Shown here: positions 46,491-56,265 of the stretch, piece by piece
Layout: each line of letters starts with the position of its first letter
Position numbering within the stretch: position 1 is the first letter of the stretch
Assembly (NCBI GenBank): GCA_002682825.1
Contig: NOKP01000083.1
Span: forward strand, 21,357 to 81,918
Direction of reading: 5' to 3'
Source of the DNA: Neonectria sp. B-13
Lineage: Eukaryota > Ascomycota > Sordariomycetes > Hypocreales > Nectriaceae
DNA length: 60,562 nucleotides
The notes under the pieces: model-generated
What the model was told of the DNA's origin: nothing
Seen by the model: only the letters and a program-made list of their open reading frames with translations
Database searches by the model: none
Made by a program: the position numbers and the translations under genes

Positions 46491-47555
46491 ATGTCTGATC
46501 CCTTTTGGTACTTGAATGAATGTCCCAACGACGGGATGAACATCACGGCCAACACGAGCAGGGTCATGGACGGCGGTACCGCCATTCCTAGCACCACCAC
46601 CAGCGATGAGGATGTACCCACTCCAAGCACCACGACAGCTACGTTGGCTTCGCCGGATGGCGATTCGCACGTCGCGGACACGAACCAGCCGGCGAGCAGC
46701 ATAGGCTTCCCTGCCGAGACGTTCCTCCCGCTAGACCCTACGGTCCTGCTCGTCGAGATCCAGAAGGCTGCCGAAGACGTGGCGGGGGTCGTTGGGCGAT
46801 TCGGCCCCAAGATGACCGCAACGCTCTGTTTGCCCCGCCACAAGGCGACGCTCTTCCCGGACCCCAACCAGCTCCGGTTGCCGAGCCTGAGATACGGCGA
46901 CAGCTTCACTTGTCAGCTCACAAAGCTCGTTTGGCAGCCGCCGGTTAGCCTCGACGACAAGGCCCCACTGCTGTGGTGGTTATGGGACGTGCTGCTCGAG
47001 TTCCTCCAGCCCTCAGGCATGTCGACCGGCTTCACGCTCGACTTCACGCCCGCCAGATATACCGACGTCACCCTGCGCTACAAAATCAGCATCAAGCTCG
47101 GGTTCACTGCAAAAGGCGTGGCCGAAATCAAGATGACCGCGGCGTACGGCGGTGCCTTCAACGAGCGGCGCATCTTTAGCGCGCCCATCGCGACTTTTCA
47201 CTTCCCAGAGCCAGATTTCAAAAAGACCACGCCCGCCCTGCCCATCGATCAACCCCCGTACGAAGGTGACGGCTGCTACGGCGACACGCTCGAGTACCTC
47301 ATGCCGCGCCCGGAGAGCATCTGGCGCAACGCCATGGGTGTTCCGAACACGCGCCTGGTTACAGATCTCGCCGGGACTTGCATGGCCGACGACGACCTTT
47401 ACGTCGTGACGAAGGACCATGACACGCAGTGCAAGAACCTATTGCAGCGCCTCCCGCCAGATGCCAGAGAGTTCATCAAGGACGAAATGCTTATCGGAAA
47501 GAAGGGCGGGCCATTCAGCAAGGGAGCCAATCGCCCTCCAGGCCCCAAGGATTAG
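46491..47555 (+). CDS. 354-aa protein of unknown function
   Basis: I choose the ATG at 46491 (MSDPFWYLNECPNDGMN) because the frame upstream lies in the leader after the TATA box. The first 90 residues are rich in Thr/Ser/Pro and look disordered. The middle is beta-rich with aromatic residues (KLVWQPPVSL, WWLWDVLLEFLQP, YTDVTLRYKISIKLGF, AEIKMTAAYGGAF), and the C-terminus ends in a basic, Gly/Pro-rich tail (GKKGGPFSKGANRPPGPKD). There is no signal peptide or membrane segment. GC content and codon use look like an expressed host gene rather than a transposon. I do not recognise the family. It shares a divergent promoter region with the phosphorylase-like gene. Confidence 0.65.
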   Translation: MSDPFWYLNECPNDGMNITANTSRVMDGGTAIPSTTTSDEDVPTPSTTTATLASPDGDSHVADTNQPASSIGFPAETFLPLDPTVLLVEIQKAAEDVAGVVGRFGPKMTATLCLPRHKATLFPDPNQLRLPSLRYGDSFTCQLTKLVWQPPVSLDDKAPLLWWLWDVLLEFLQPSGMSTGFTLDFTPARYTDVTLRYKISIKLGFTAKGVAEIKMTAAYGGAFNERRIFSAPIATFHFPEPDFKKTTPALPIDQPPYEGDGCYGDTLEYLMPRPESIWRNAMGVPNTRLVTDLAGTCMADDDLYVVTKDHDTQCKNLLQRLPPDAREFIKDEMLIGKKGGPFSKGANRPPGPKD

Positions 47556-49010
47556 TCTATCTCTTATTTTGCATAGAAACAGACCGACAGATTGCATCAA
47601 TGGGCATAGATGAGGTCAAAGATGTGTGTATTGATGATGTGTAACTGGCTAGCTAAGGCATTGAAAACACCGTATAAAAAAACCCACGCTATTGATGACA
47701 GGGGGACTAACTCGTAGACATACACTTTACTAAAATCGCTAAGCGCTACTAAATCCGAAAGGTAATAGTAAGGGCATATCGCACATTCATTCTCAATGCT
47801 ATCCAAGTCCAATTGCGGTGTTACGACCGGTTTGAAATTGCGTGTGATTTATTGATGGGGTCTGATGCAGGCCTGGGACTTTTGGGTGCTGGTTCGCCAA
47901 CTGCGCAAGGGTAATAAAATAATTTAAGGCCAGGCAGACTGAGGTGTCCGTGCTCCAAAGACACAGCGTTGTGGGACACAGCCACAAGGCTCAATCTCAC
48001 GCATCACTTCCCTTTGTAGGAATACAAGGCACAATTTTTGGAGCAAGTTGCAAAAGCCTAAGCTTGGGCTAGGCAGCAATGCATGATGACACGCATCTCT
48101 GCGAAATATGGGATTGCCAGGGGTTCAGCTGATCCTGATTGGTACTGTTGTTGCTCTGGAGGTGGGCTGTAAATGTAGAGATTAAGATCAATTTTATCCG
48201 ATCAGTTCTGATAGAGGAGTAATGGATGTTTGTTCAATAGTAGCTGTTTTGAAGACAACAGATACGAGGTTTCCAAATGAGGCTCAAAAGTCGGTGAAAA
48301 CACGAAGGGAAAAAAAAGGCATCGAAGTTGCCTCGTTCTAGCCAGTTAGGCAATCACTCAGCCGCAGTCGTCAGCCTCACTTATAAACCCGGGCTGGTTA
48401 ACGTGGAGTAGAGCTCAATGCATTGCCTCGGTTATTGGCTGTCTTAAGAGTGCTGCCATCCATTTCAATGGATTTAATGATCGTACTGATCAAGAGGCTG
48501 AGGATGTGGCATTTGCGTAGCAGAGCGACCATCGGCCTTTACAACGATATACAACCTACGAGGTAGACGGTGTCTTTATGGGTCACTTGCAGCCCTCACT
48601 GCCCCGAATCTATGCAAACGTATTTGGAGACTGGCATGCCTTCCTCTGGGGCGGCCAACTCTGGGGCGGCCAACAAATCGGCGCGTCTTGAAGCCATTTG
48701 GTGGCTTCATCATTCTCTTAAAGTGTGAAGATCTAATGGCTCATTCTACACCGCGCCAGTGATGCCAGAAGCGTGCTGCGCTCAGCTCGGGCTGAATTAC
48801 TGGGATTCTGGGAATTAGGCAGCCATGTAATCACGCCAAGCCTACCAGTCCATTGCATAGCCTCACAGTGGTAAAAGCGGTCAAAACAGTCCTTGAAGAT
48901 GATTGGGTTTTTGAAGTTCTGAAAATCTGCCTTGGGCTGATAGATTGAAAACCTGCGACGTGTCATAAATGGCTACACCCTACTACCCGTGATCTAACTT
49001 TGTACTATTG
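47556..49010. other. 1.45 kb without a recognised gene
   Basis: Contains a short direct repeat of CTGGGGCGGCCAAC (about 48650-48672). No supported coding sequence. Confidence 0.4.
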
Positions 49011-49112
49011 CTATTTAAAGGAAGAGATTGCCTGGGCTCATGTGTTCATATCCCCCGTCTTCCCTAACTTTTTATCGAAACTACTACGTCAATACAATCT
49101 ATTTTCCATACA
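49011..49112 (+). promoter_or_regulatory. TATA box and leader of the ITPase-like gene
   Basis: CTATTTAAAG at 49011-49020 lies about 100 bp before the ATG at 49113, followed by a pyrimidine- and AC-rich leader. Confidence 0.55.
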
Positions 49113-49871
49113 ATGACACCCACTCTTAAGCCTGTCCCCGAACTGCAGAAGAGCCTGGATGATATACGCAACACGGAGGATGTTGTGCCACCCCTTCAAA
49201 ATTGTCCGACATTGCCACCCTTTGTCGACCGCCATTTCTCGAAATACGGAGATAAATTCTTGGTGGTCATCCCCACCGAGAACAAGTTCAAGGTCAAGGC
49301 AATAACGCAGAAGTTTGAGAAGTCGTTATCGCCAAAAAAGTTGCATCTACTCAAGTTGAAGGCCGAGTCGAAAGTCGGAGAGCAACCATATAATGAACAA
49401 GGGCCTATTGGAGGTTTGAATCGCCTCAATAGTGCATTTGACCTCTTGGACACTCCAGAGTATCGAGGAAAAATGGAGAAATGGGAAATTGGCACAGTAA
49501 TCGCAATGTCGATCGAAAACTTTATCCAGATTGTGGTCGATGGGGCAACGATAACGAGTGCTGTCGACTATGGAGCTATCCTCGTCCACAACGTTAGCAC
49601 CGGCGAGACTCAGCTCAGTCTATCAAGAGGTGTGACAATTGATCCGGTATATGTCAAGCATGCGAGAACATTTGGCTTTGATGATGTCGAAAAGCATCAT
49701 GGGAAAGTGACTGTCGGTAAAGTCTTGGCAGAAAATGTGGATGGCTTGGACCACGCCGATTGGCATTGCGTTGTTGCTGGGACTTCGCGGTACAAATTAC
49801 TCGAGGACGCAATCAACGAAATGAGACTCCCTATTTCTCAGGGGGAGTCTTTAGATACCTCCTGTACTTGA
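49113..49871 (+). CDS. Inosine/xanthosine triphosphatase-like (YjjX/DUF84-type) protein
   Basis: Single exon, 252 aa. After a 45-residue leader the protein reads FLVVIPTENKFKVKAITQKF, then AESKVGEQPYNEQGPIGGLN, GTVIAMSIENFIQIVVDGAT, and an acidic/aliphatic second half. The order (VxxxTxNKxKVxA, then SxVxxQPxxxxxxxGGxNR, then an acidic ExxI segment) is that of the non-canonical purine NTPase family that includes bacterial YjjX. Those enzymes hydrolyse ITP/XTP and clean the nucleotide pool. IGIEGG-like catalytic residues are partly changed here (AMSIENF), so the activity may differ. Single-exon structure and a TATA box resemble those of the neighbouring genes at 46491 and 50819. Confidence 0.65.
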   Translation: MTPTLKPVPELQKSLDDIRNTEDVVPPLQNCPTLPPFVDRHFSKYGDKFLVVIPTENKFKVKAITQKFEKSLSPKKLHLLKLKAESKVGEQPYNEQGPIGGLNRLNSAFDLLDTPEYRGKMEKWEIGTVIAMSIENFIQIVVDGATITSAVDYGAILVHNVSTGETQLSLSRGVTIDPVYVKHARTFGFDDVEKHHGKVTVGKVLAENVDGLDHADWHCVVAGTSRYKLLEDAINEMRLPISQGESLDTSCT

Positions 49872-50690
49872 GCTTCAATCTACGCTTCAATCCACTTACT
49901 CACTGCCATCCACTTACTCACTGCCTTGTCACTGTCCATCAAGATATTCACACTTGTAGATAGCTAATTGTGTTGTTGTTGCCTGTGGGGAACCATATCC
50001 CGGTAGCGATGGCGATAGCACTGTCTTCCCTATCAGCCGAATTGAACTTTCACCCTCTCGCACTTGTGCAGGCGGCAGCGTTCATTGTACAACTGCTGAA
50101 TTTTACCTCTGACTACTTCGCGAAAATCTTATCGCTCAACTACGGAAGCTATTGGAAACAGCTGCCCTTTCTCTTCAGGACTCCCGGGCTGAGCATGTTG
50201 GCTGCTCCCTCAGGGTAGTAGTAGACTGCTGAAACAAAAAGGGTTTCTGGTTATATTGAAAGGCGTAAGTTACAAGTGTCTGTGAGGAGCACAGCTCATT
50301 ACATAGTATCCACATCTCTGCCACCAGCAGATCGGACCATCTTAGTCATACGGTCTCAACATAGACTACTTCTAAGGATAAGGTCCCTTGTGATGTGATG
50401 ATCTTTACGTTGCCTTGACCGCGGACGTGAAGGTCCCCGCTGTTGCTTGTGGTCATCAACTCTGAGCTCTATCGTGATCCGAGGATCGCGCCTACCTTAT
50501 TTTGGAATGAACGGCCCACCTCAAGAGAAAGTTGTCAGGCACAACCGCGTCGCGTAGCCGTCGGGATATTCAACGGAACGTGTCGCGCACGATTGGGTAG
50601 ATCAAGAGATCTCCGGCGTAACCCGAGTGTCACCAGGGTTTGATCAGTTGGCGTCGACGCCTAACTTACTTAGTCGGCGCGCGACCGGCA
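49872..50690. other. Spacer, nothing firmly recognised
   Basis: An 82-codon open frame at 49970-50218 is hydrophobic in places but has no recognised motif. The rest is non-coding. Confidence 0.35.
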
Positions 50691-50818
50691 AGTATTTAAA
50701 TAGCCGGCTTGCCGACTTATCGTAGCACTGCCTGCAACACCTTTGCGTATTCCCTTTTGCCCCAGCGTGCGTCAGTCAGAGTCCCGGTTTACAGACCTCG
50801 ATCGGCTAGTTTGCCATA
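50691..50818 (+). promoter_or_regulatory. TATA box and leader of the 187-aa gene
   Basis: AGTATTTAAATAG at 50691 lies about 125 bp before the ATG at 50819, followed by a C-rich leader (GCGTATTCCCTTTTGCCCC). Confidence 0.55.
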
Positions 50819-51382
50819 ATGGCATTTCTCAACACGGCGTGTCCGCTCCTTCTACATGAGCATTCGAAGGGCCATGGTGCGCTCGAAGCCCCCCAGACCT
50901 TTCCAGGCAGGGTCCCAGATGGGCAAGGCAAGGGAAAGATATTGGTGTGCCCCGATCGCGAGGATTGTGGATATGTCGCAGTTTGGGGTCGAGTGGACAC
51001 CCGCTTTCTGGTGAACGACCGGAACGTCTGGGTCTACCGTTTCTTTGTCGTCCTACCTTGCGAGGTGACGTGGTGCCGGCTCTGGGAGAAGCCCCTCCGG
51101 GCTGATAGAAGGCCTCTTATACCTGCTTTGGTGGATAGCGGTGCCCGTATTCACATGGATGTGCATTCGCTGCCTTCCGGGTCCTCGTTGGATGAGACGA
51201 GGGAGTTTCTGCAATACGGTCTGGACTTGATCCAATCATCAAGATACAATGGCGGAGTGGGAGGTTATCCTATGTCCTTCACATTCGGGAACTCGACAAG
51301 GTTCAAGGAGATGTGCCGAAAGCATCTGGGCCTCAGTGTGGTCGATATTTCACAGGAGCTTCCGCCGTCATACCCAGACTGA
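50819..51382 (+). CDS. 187-aa protein of unknown function
   Basis: Single exon from MAFLNTACPLLLHEH in an ATAATGGC context. It has eight cysteines, including CPDREDC, and aromatic strands (YVAVWGRVDTRFLV, VWVYRFFVVLPCEVTWC). The C-terminal half is mixed, with MDVHSLPSGSSLDETREF. There is no signal peptide: the N-terminal hydrophobic stretch is too short and followed by histidines. Not recognised. The TATA-containing promoter and intronless form match the genes at 46491 and 49113, so the three might be co-regulated; that is inference. Confidence 0.55.
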   Translation: MAFLNTACPLLLHEHSKGHGALEAPQTFPGRVPDGQGKGKILVCPDREDCGYVAVWGRVDTRFLVNDRNVWVYRFFVVLPCEVTWCRLWEKPLRADRRPLIPALVDSGARIHMDVHSLPSGSSLDETREFLQYGLDLIQSSRYNGGVGGYPMSFTFGNSTRFKEMCRKHLGLSVVDISQELPPSYPD

Positions 51383-52447
51383 AGCGGCATTCAGTCTGGC
51401 AGCGCCCAACCACAAAGCTTCAACACCAACATTTCCAACGTTATATCTATTAGTATGGCCAAATCCGAGCTCCTAGCTACAGCAAAACAAAAGAATGATA
51501 ATCGTGTCGAACTCTGTGCCTCTACCTATAGTCCACCACGGTCGATCGTCACTTACGGGTGAGTTCCATGACCGGGTCCATTCCGCCCCGCACCAGCCGA
51601 TCGACCATGGGCCGCCCATATCTATCCGGCAGTCCCGACCCAGCGAAATTCTCGAGCGCCACTACCAGAGTAGTATATATCACTCATCAATTGCATGGTT
51701 ATCCATACCTCGTCGCCCACTGCATCCACTGGTGGTAAGGCCTCCCACTTCTGAATTACTACACCGCCATCCGGATAGCAGGAAGTTCCCCTGTAGGAGT
51801 ACGTACCAGTGCCGAATCATATCCATCACAACGATGCCAACTCAGCCACTCGGTACCCAATGTGCCTAAGACAATGGTGAGATCGTGCCTGTACATAGAC
51901 AGTGGTTCCCCTACTGCACATTCAGAATGTATTAAGCAAAAAGACATCTTCTTGTTTCAACAGATACAATCTACCAACCGTATAACCGATGCAACCACTA
52001 AGGTCTTTGAACCATCAGGCAATGACTGTCTGCCTGTAACCTGATCATGAAACCAATCGACATTAGACAGACGTGATGGGGAAATAACTGCATTGAATAT
52101 GACAGATCATCGCCCTTCCGCCCTCAGGTTCTACTACCAAATTGGCCCCTAGAGAACTAGGAACTAGGCCGCAAGGATGACTAAGGACAAGTTGGCTGGA
52201 TTGAGCTGAAAAGAGGGGAAATCGGTCAGACAGACACATCGATCATCATCATCATCATCATCACGATCGCAACAGTTTCTCATCCCGAAATACGCCCCAA
52301 TTCAGGCCGCTATTTCCATCCGGTCAAGTGTCTGACATCCGCTTAGTCAGGTAGGTCTCTTCCCCGCTTCGTTTTGCCTCACTAACCATGCGTCGATCTA
52401 GTACGATCGAGTCAGTCAACCGGTCCGCTTAGCTACGCTTTTTGAAG
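51383..52447. other. Intergenic, nothing recognised
   Basis: Contains an ATC trinucleotide run (about 52242-52263). Open frames here have no family resemblance. Confidence 0.4.
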
Positions 52448-53050
52448 ATGAAACTGGCACCACAAGAGTTTGAGCCTGCGATGCTAGCAGCATCGAAAAG
52501 TAATCTCCAGACAAGGATTCTTCTGCTGGGCAAAGAGCTTGGCCAAACGATCAATAAACATCACGACCCGTGCACCGTTGCAAATGACGCATCTATTGAA
52601 GATGCCCTCGATGAAGCTGCCCTCGATGAAGCTGCCCTCGATGAAGCTGCCCTCGATGAAGCTGCCCTCGACTACTTCCGAGATCAAGCAGGAACCCAAT
52701 TTCTAGGGCTAGCAGCATACATGATTGCGAAATTGGGATTGAAGACTGCGATAAAAGCCCTAGGCGATATTTTCGTGGCACAATACCGGGTGTGGAACAA
52801 TGGACAGCCACTTGAGAAATGTGATGTGGTGACTCTTTCACGCGACACTAAGCAACTTCTTCACTACATTGATAAGAAACTCACGCCCAAGGTCGAACCA
52901 AGTGGAAAAGGTCACATCCAGACATTTGAGGATAATAAGCCTCGAGCAAGCAAATTTGGAGACCTCTGTTTTGAACTATGCACTGACAAAGTCAAGATCA
53001 TTGGCAAAGGGAAATTGGTGGACTTTGCAGTTGATGAGCATGAGGCATAA
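52448..53050 (+). CDS. 200-aa protein with in-frame 15-bp repeats
   Basis: Start chosen at the ATG at 52448 (MKLAPQEFEPAM). Residues about 50-75 hold four perfect pentapeptides ALDEA encoded by a 15-bp unit GCCCTCGATGAAGCT, giving an acidic helical spacer. Before it lies a helical segment (LQTRILLLGKELGQTINKH). After it come a hydrophobic helix (FLGLAAYMIAKLGLKTAIKAL) and a basic region (HYIDKKLTPKVEP). There is no signal peptide, and a single hydrophobic stretch is not enough to call membrane insertion. The repeat number probably varies between strains. Family not recognised; the intact frame through the repeat argues that it is translated. Confidence 0.6.
   Translation: MKLAPQEFEPAMLAASKSNLQTRILLLGKELGQTINKHHDPCTVANDASIEDALDEAALDEAALDEAALDEAALDYFRDQAGTQFLGLAAYMIAKLGLKTAIKALGDIFVAQYRVWNNGQPLEKCDVVTLSRDTKQLLHYIDKKLTPKVEPSGKGHIQTFEDNKPRASKFGDLCFELCTDKVKIIGKGKLVDFAVDEHEA
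52606..52672 (+). repeat. 15-bp coding minisatellite
   Basis: About four and a half units of GCCCTCGATGAAGCT inside the gene at 52448-53050. The unit length is a multiple of three, so copy-number changes keep the frame. Confidence 0.95.
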
Positions 53051-53604
53051 AGTGTATTTACAAGGCTTGTCTAACCCTCCTACTCAGCTACCCTGCCTAT
53101 CTGCGATCTCTTGTGCAATTGTGAACCAGTCTTGAGAACTATGCGCGTCTTGGCGGACTTTGCAACTTGAGTTTGTCTGTCCAAGACGGCTCGCATGGGC
53201 TCTGCACCCTTGGTCTGTCTGGCCGGGAGGATGAGGGCAGGCAGCTCGCTCTGCGCATCGTTAGACTCTGTAGAGGAGATTGTTCGTGCCTATAGCCAAC
53301 ATCTTCTTGTCAAGATACAATCATACATACTAGGAGCGGGTACGAGAAAACCTGGGACGTGATGTACTCCCCGTCCCTGGCTCAGCCCTTCAGAAGCGGG
53401 TTCATTTCTTGGCGAGAGCGTATACCTTAGCATGAAGGACCAGATCGGACCCCATCGGTGGTACTATAATTCGACGGTGGATCGTGGGGGATTCTGGTTC
53501 GAAGGCAAAGTGGGTGGTATTATAATCGAAATTGCAGGAGTACTGAACGATGCATTCTACTTAAGAGGAGTCCAATAACAGACTCGGAGCTTCCGGAGAG
53601 CCTT
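53051..53604. other. Spacer, nothing recognised
   Basis: Intergenic sequence between two convergent genes. 53401-53430 (GGCGAGAGCGTATACCTTAGCATGAAGGACC region) resembles the minus-strand BTB coding sequence around 53935-53970, so a small duplicated BTB fragment may be present. Confidence 0.35.
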
Positions 53605-54509
53605 TCAACTAGCAGGTGACCCATTCATCCACGATGGTCTGGAGCGTCTAACTTTCTCCTTCCTCGTCTCCTTTCCACGGCCATATAACACAAGATCGTA
53701 CGGCAGATTCGGCTGCAAACGCATCGCTCTCCGAATATGCTCTTCATCAAGGGCTCGAGAATTTTCATGTAGAGCCTGAACAACGACATCACGCAGCCCC
53801 CTATCCGAATCGACCGTTGTCGTGTATACAAACTCACAAGCCTGTGCGAATTCCTCGCTACAACAACCCCCGCAATTAGAAACAATTTGGAAACAGCGTT
53901 GCGCCATCTCCTTCAGTCCTGACACCTCATACTTCTCGGCAAGAGCATATACCTTTGCATGCAGGACGAGAAACTTAACCTGAAGCCCACCGGTGAATTC
54001 TCCTGTACACGACACGTTAGTTAGGCTCGGAAATACTTGATAGGGAAATATCTTGCCAAACGTCTCTAGCTTCCAGCCGGCGGCTGCCAATCTGTCTTTC
54101 GATATACCCTGGGTTCCTGGATTTATTTTTGGATAATAGCCATTGTAGATGTAATGGATCATAGAATCAACCGCTTCTGGGTCATCATCCGGAAGATTGA
54201 TAATGTTTGATTGGCTTTCCTACAAGTATGATGAATAGGACTTGTTAGTCAATGGCAACACGAACGCAAACTTATCGGGACTTACTCGGAAATGGTTTTC
54301 GCAGGCACCTCTGAAGAAAGAAGACCTTGGGCAGATGATGGCCTTGTGGACATCATATTGTTTATCGCCACATGTAATTTTGAGGTCTGAATAAAGCCCG
54401 GTTTCGGCCCTGGAGAGAGAGTTAGATTAGCAAGATTGATGCTGAGTCGATAACCCTACTTTTTTAGCGCACTTTGAAGTGCATGATTTGTTGTATCGTC
54501 AAGTCTCAT
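53605..54509 (-). CDS. BTB/POZ domain protein
   Basis: Exon 1 54509-54460, intron 54410-54459 (GTAGGG...CCAG, 50 nt), exon 2 54409-54286, intron 54220-54285 (GTAAGT...TGTAG, 66 nt), exon 3 54219-53605; 262 aa. The spliced N-terminus reads AETGLYSDLKITCGDKQYDV, HKAIICPRSSFFRGAC and SNIINLPDDDPEAVDSMIHY IYNGYY, the canonical order of a BTB fold. LHAKVYALAEKYEVSGLKEM follows. Such small fungal BTB proteins mediate protein-protein contacts, often as Cullin-3 adaptors; the partner here is unknown. A further intron between the IYNGYY region and LQVKFLVLHAK is possible because the sequence between looks less conserved. Confidence 0.8.
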
Positions 54510-54869
54510 CGTGATTATTTCTGGCGCATCTTCACTTTCGTGAGAATACCAAAAAAAAACCCAGGATTTCAAAACTGGGGGTGGCTGGACTTTTAGCTCG
54601 CTGGTCTTTAGGGGGGCTGGTCGCAGGGGTATCGAGAACCACGACGCCAAGCCAGAGAGCCAGAGAGCTCTAGTTTGTACACGTTTGGTTCTAGCGTAGG
54701 GTAGGTTGTTTCGTCCCCGTATATAATAATCCGGGGTACCCCCCATAATTTCAGGACCGGCGATCTCTCCACTTTAAACTACATCATCAAGATGCGCAAG
54801 CGACGTGGGACGAGCAAGCGATAGGAGTTTGATCAATGCAGCTATGGCGATCGACTACGGTAACGACGA

Positions 54870-55390
54870 CGAATGGAATATGACGCGTCTTGGCCAGATC
54901 GAACCCATGTGGCTGGATCACCTTGTCCGTAGAAAGATTTAGAGTGAAGGGGGGAAGAAAGGAGAGACGGAACTCATTCGGTGCGCGGATGGCCCCAAGG
55001 TCATTGACTCCGAACCAGATACTATCGATTTCCCATCGGCGCGCTATTTGGACAGACTCCCGGGAGTGCGTGGCTTGCGTCTTTTGAAAGGAGAGCTGCG
55101 ACAGCGGTTGATAATGGGAGAGGAACTGCTGCCATTGTGGGAAGAAGGCACGAGAATCGTAGGTCCCTTGCTTTGCAAAGACATCCGAGAGAGGCGGGAG
55201 GTGGCGTTGAAGATGAGCCACTCTTTCTTGGGAGGTATGTGTCTGTTCGTGCTCGTCATGTTCTTCTGGGTGGGCGCCTAAGTGCGGGTGGTGGGTAAGT
55301 ATCGTATCAAGATTTAGAGGAGGTTGGGTTACAACAGTCTTACAATTGTATTGAATTCCGAAGACTGTCCGGGTCCTCGCAGCCCTTCCA
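54870..55390 (-). pseudogene. Relic of a gene B homologue
   Basis: The minus strand encodes RRWEIDSIWFGVNDLGAIR and VIQPHGFDLAKTRHI, matching [19 protein letters not shown] and [15 protein letters not shown] of gene B, and upstream TSQERVAHLQRHLPPLSDVF against [19 protein letters not shown]. An intron at 55278-55343 (GTAAGA...CTTAG, 66 nt) interrupts the same cysteine codon in the same phase as the 65-nt intron of gene B. The match stops abruptly near 54870, after TRHIPF, and I find no convincing match upstream of about 55390. It is a truncated copy of roughly 150 codons. Confidence 0.88.
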
Positions 55391-55428
55391 TGTCCGCAAT
55401 GATACCAATAGATATGAGTGATAACCAT

Positions 55429-56265
55429 GTGACCTATATTCTAGCCTACGTGATTACTGCCCAATCTCATCTGCTAACAATCGCACCCGGTGTATCGCAG
55501 TCTTCTTCCCTATATACCTCCTAGTATGTTCGGCTATATGTGTCACCACGGACTGCCACGCGGCACTCGAATAGACCGGCCCATCCGATGTGTCGGAGAT
55601 CCTTGGAGCCGGTTGTTAAGTTGCTTCTTTTGAGTTTGAAGTAGCGGATAGCTAGCTGGTTGATTGGATGGCAGACGAGACTGAGATGACCAGACAAGGA
55701 ATGTGTAAGGATCATGATAGGCAAACCGGTTCAGGGGGGTGGGCAAGCAGAGCAGAACAGCAAGTAATCGAGACAGCGAGATTAAAGGAGTTGGCATAAT
55801 TGGAGACATCTCTGATAAAAATTTATCTTCCTTTCACTGCCTGACTGATTTTCAATCCAACCTTTTCCTTCCTCCAGGAAATAACATCAACTTCCTATAT
55901 CAGCAAACAACAAACAACAAACAACATATTCCTAATAAAATAGCGAAGCTAAGAATTCACAAAAGAAAAATAGAGGTTCATAAAAGAAATCCCACTCGCC
56001 ACAATACGATCGCCGTGATCGATGATGTAGATTAGGCAAGGCTTGAGTAAACCAGATATGATTGGCTGTCGTAAGCAAGGGTTTGGTGAGAACATGCGGT
56101 CACATTACATAAGCTTCCCCAATTTAAATTGAGAATGGAATGCGAATTCCTTGACTTGCAAAATACTCGCGCTCTACAACGCCAGCATTCTCCCCCGGAC
56201 TTCGGAAAGGATTCTAATCAAAGACTTTATCCTCTCTCAAACCCAGTGCAACGAATCGCAAAGAA
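55429..56265. other. Spacer and probable promoter of the 831-aa gene
   Basis: No ORF of interest. The last 100 bp lead to the ATG at 56266; ATTTAAAT at about 56122 is the nearest TATA-like word but is rather far. Confidence 0.4.
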
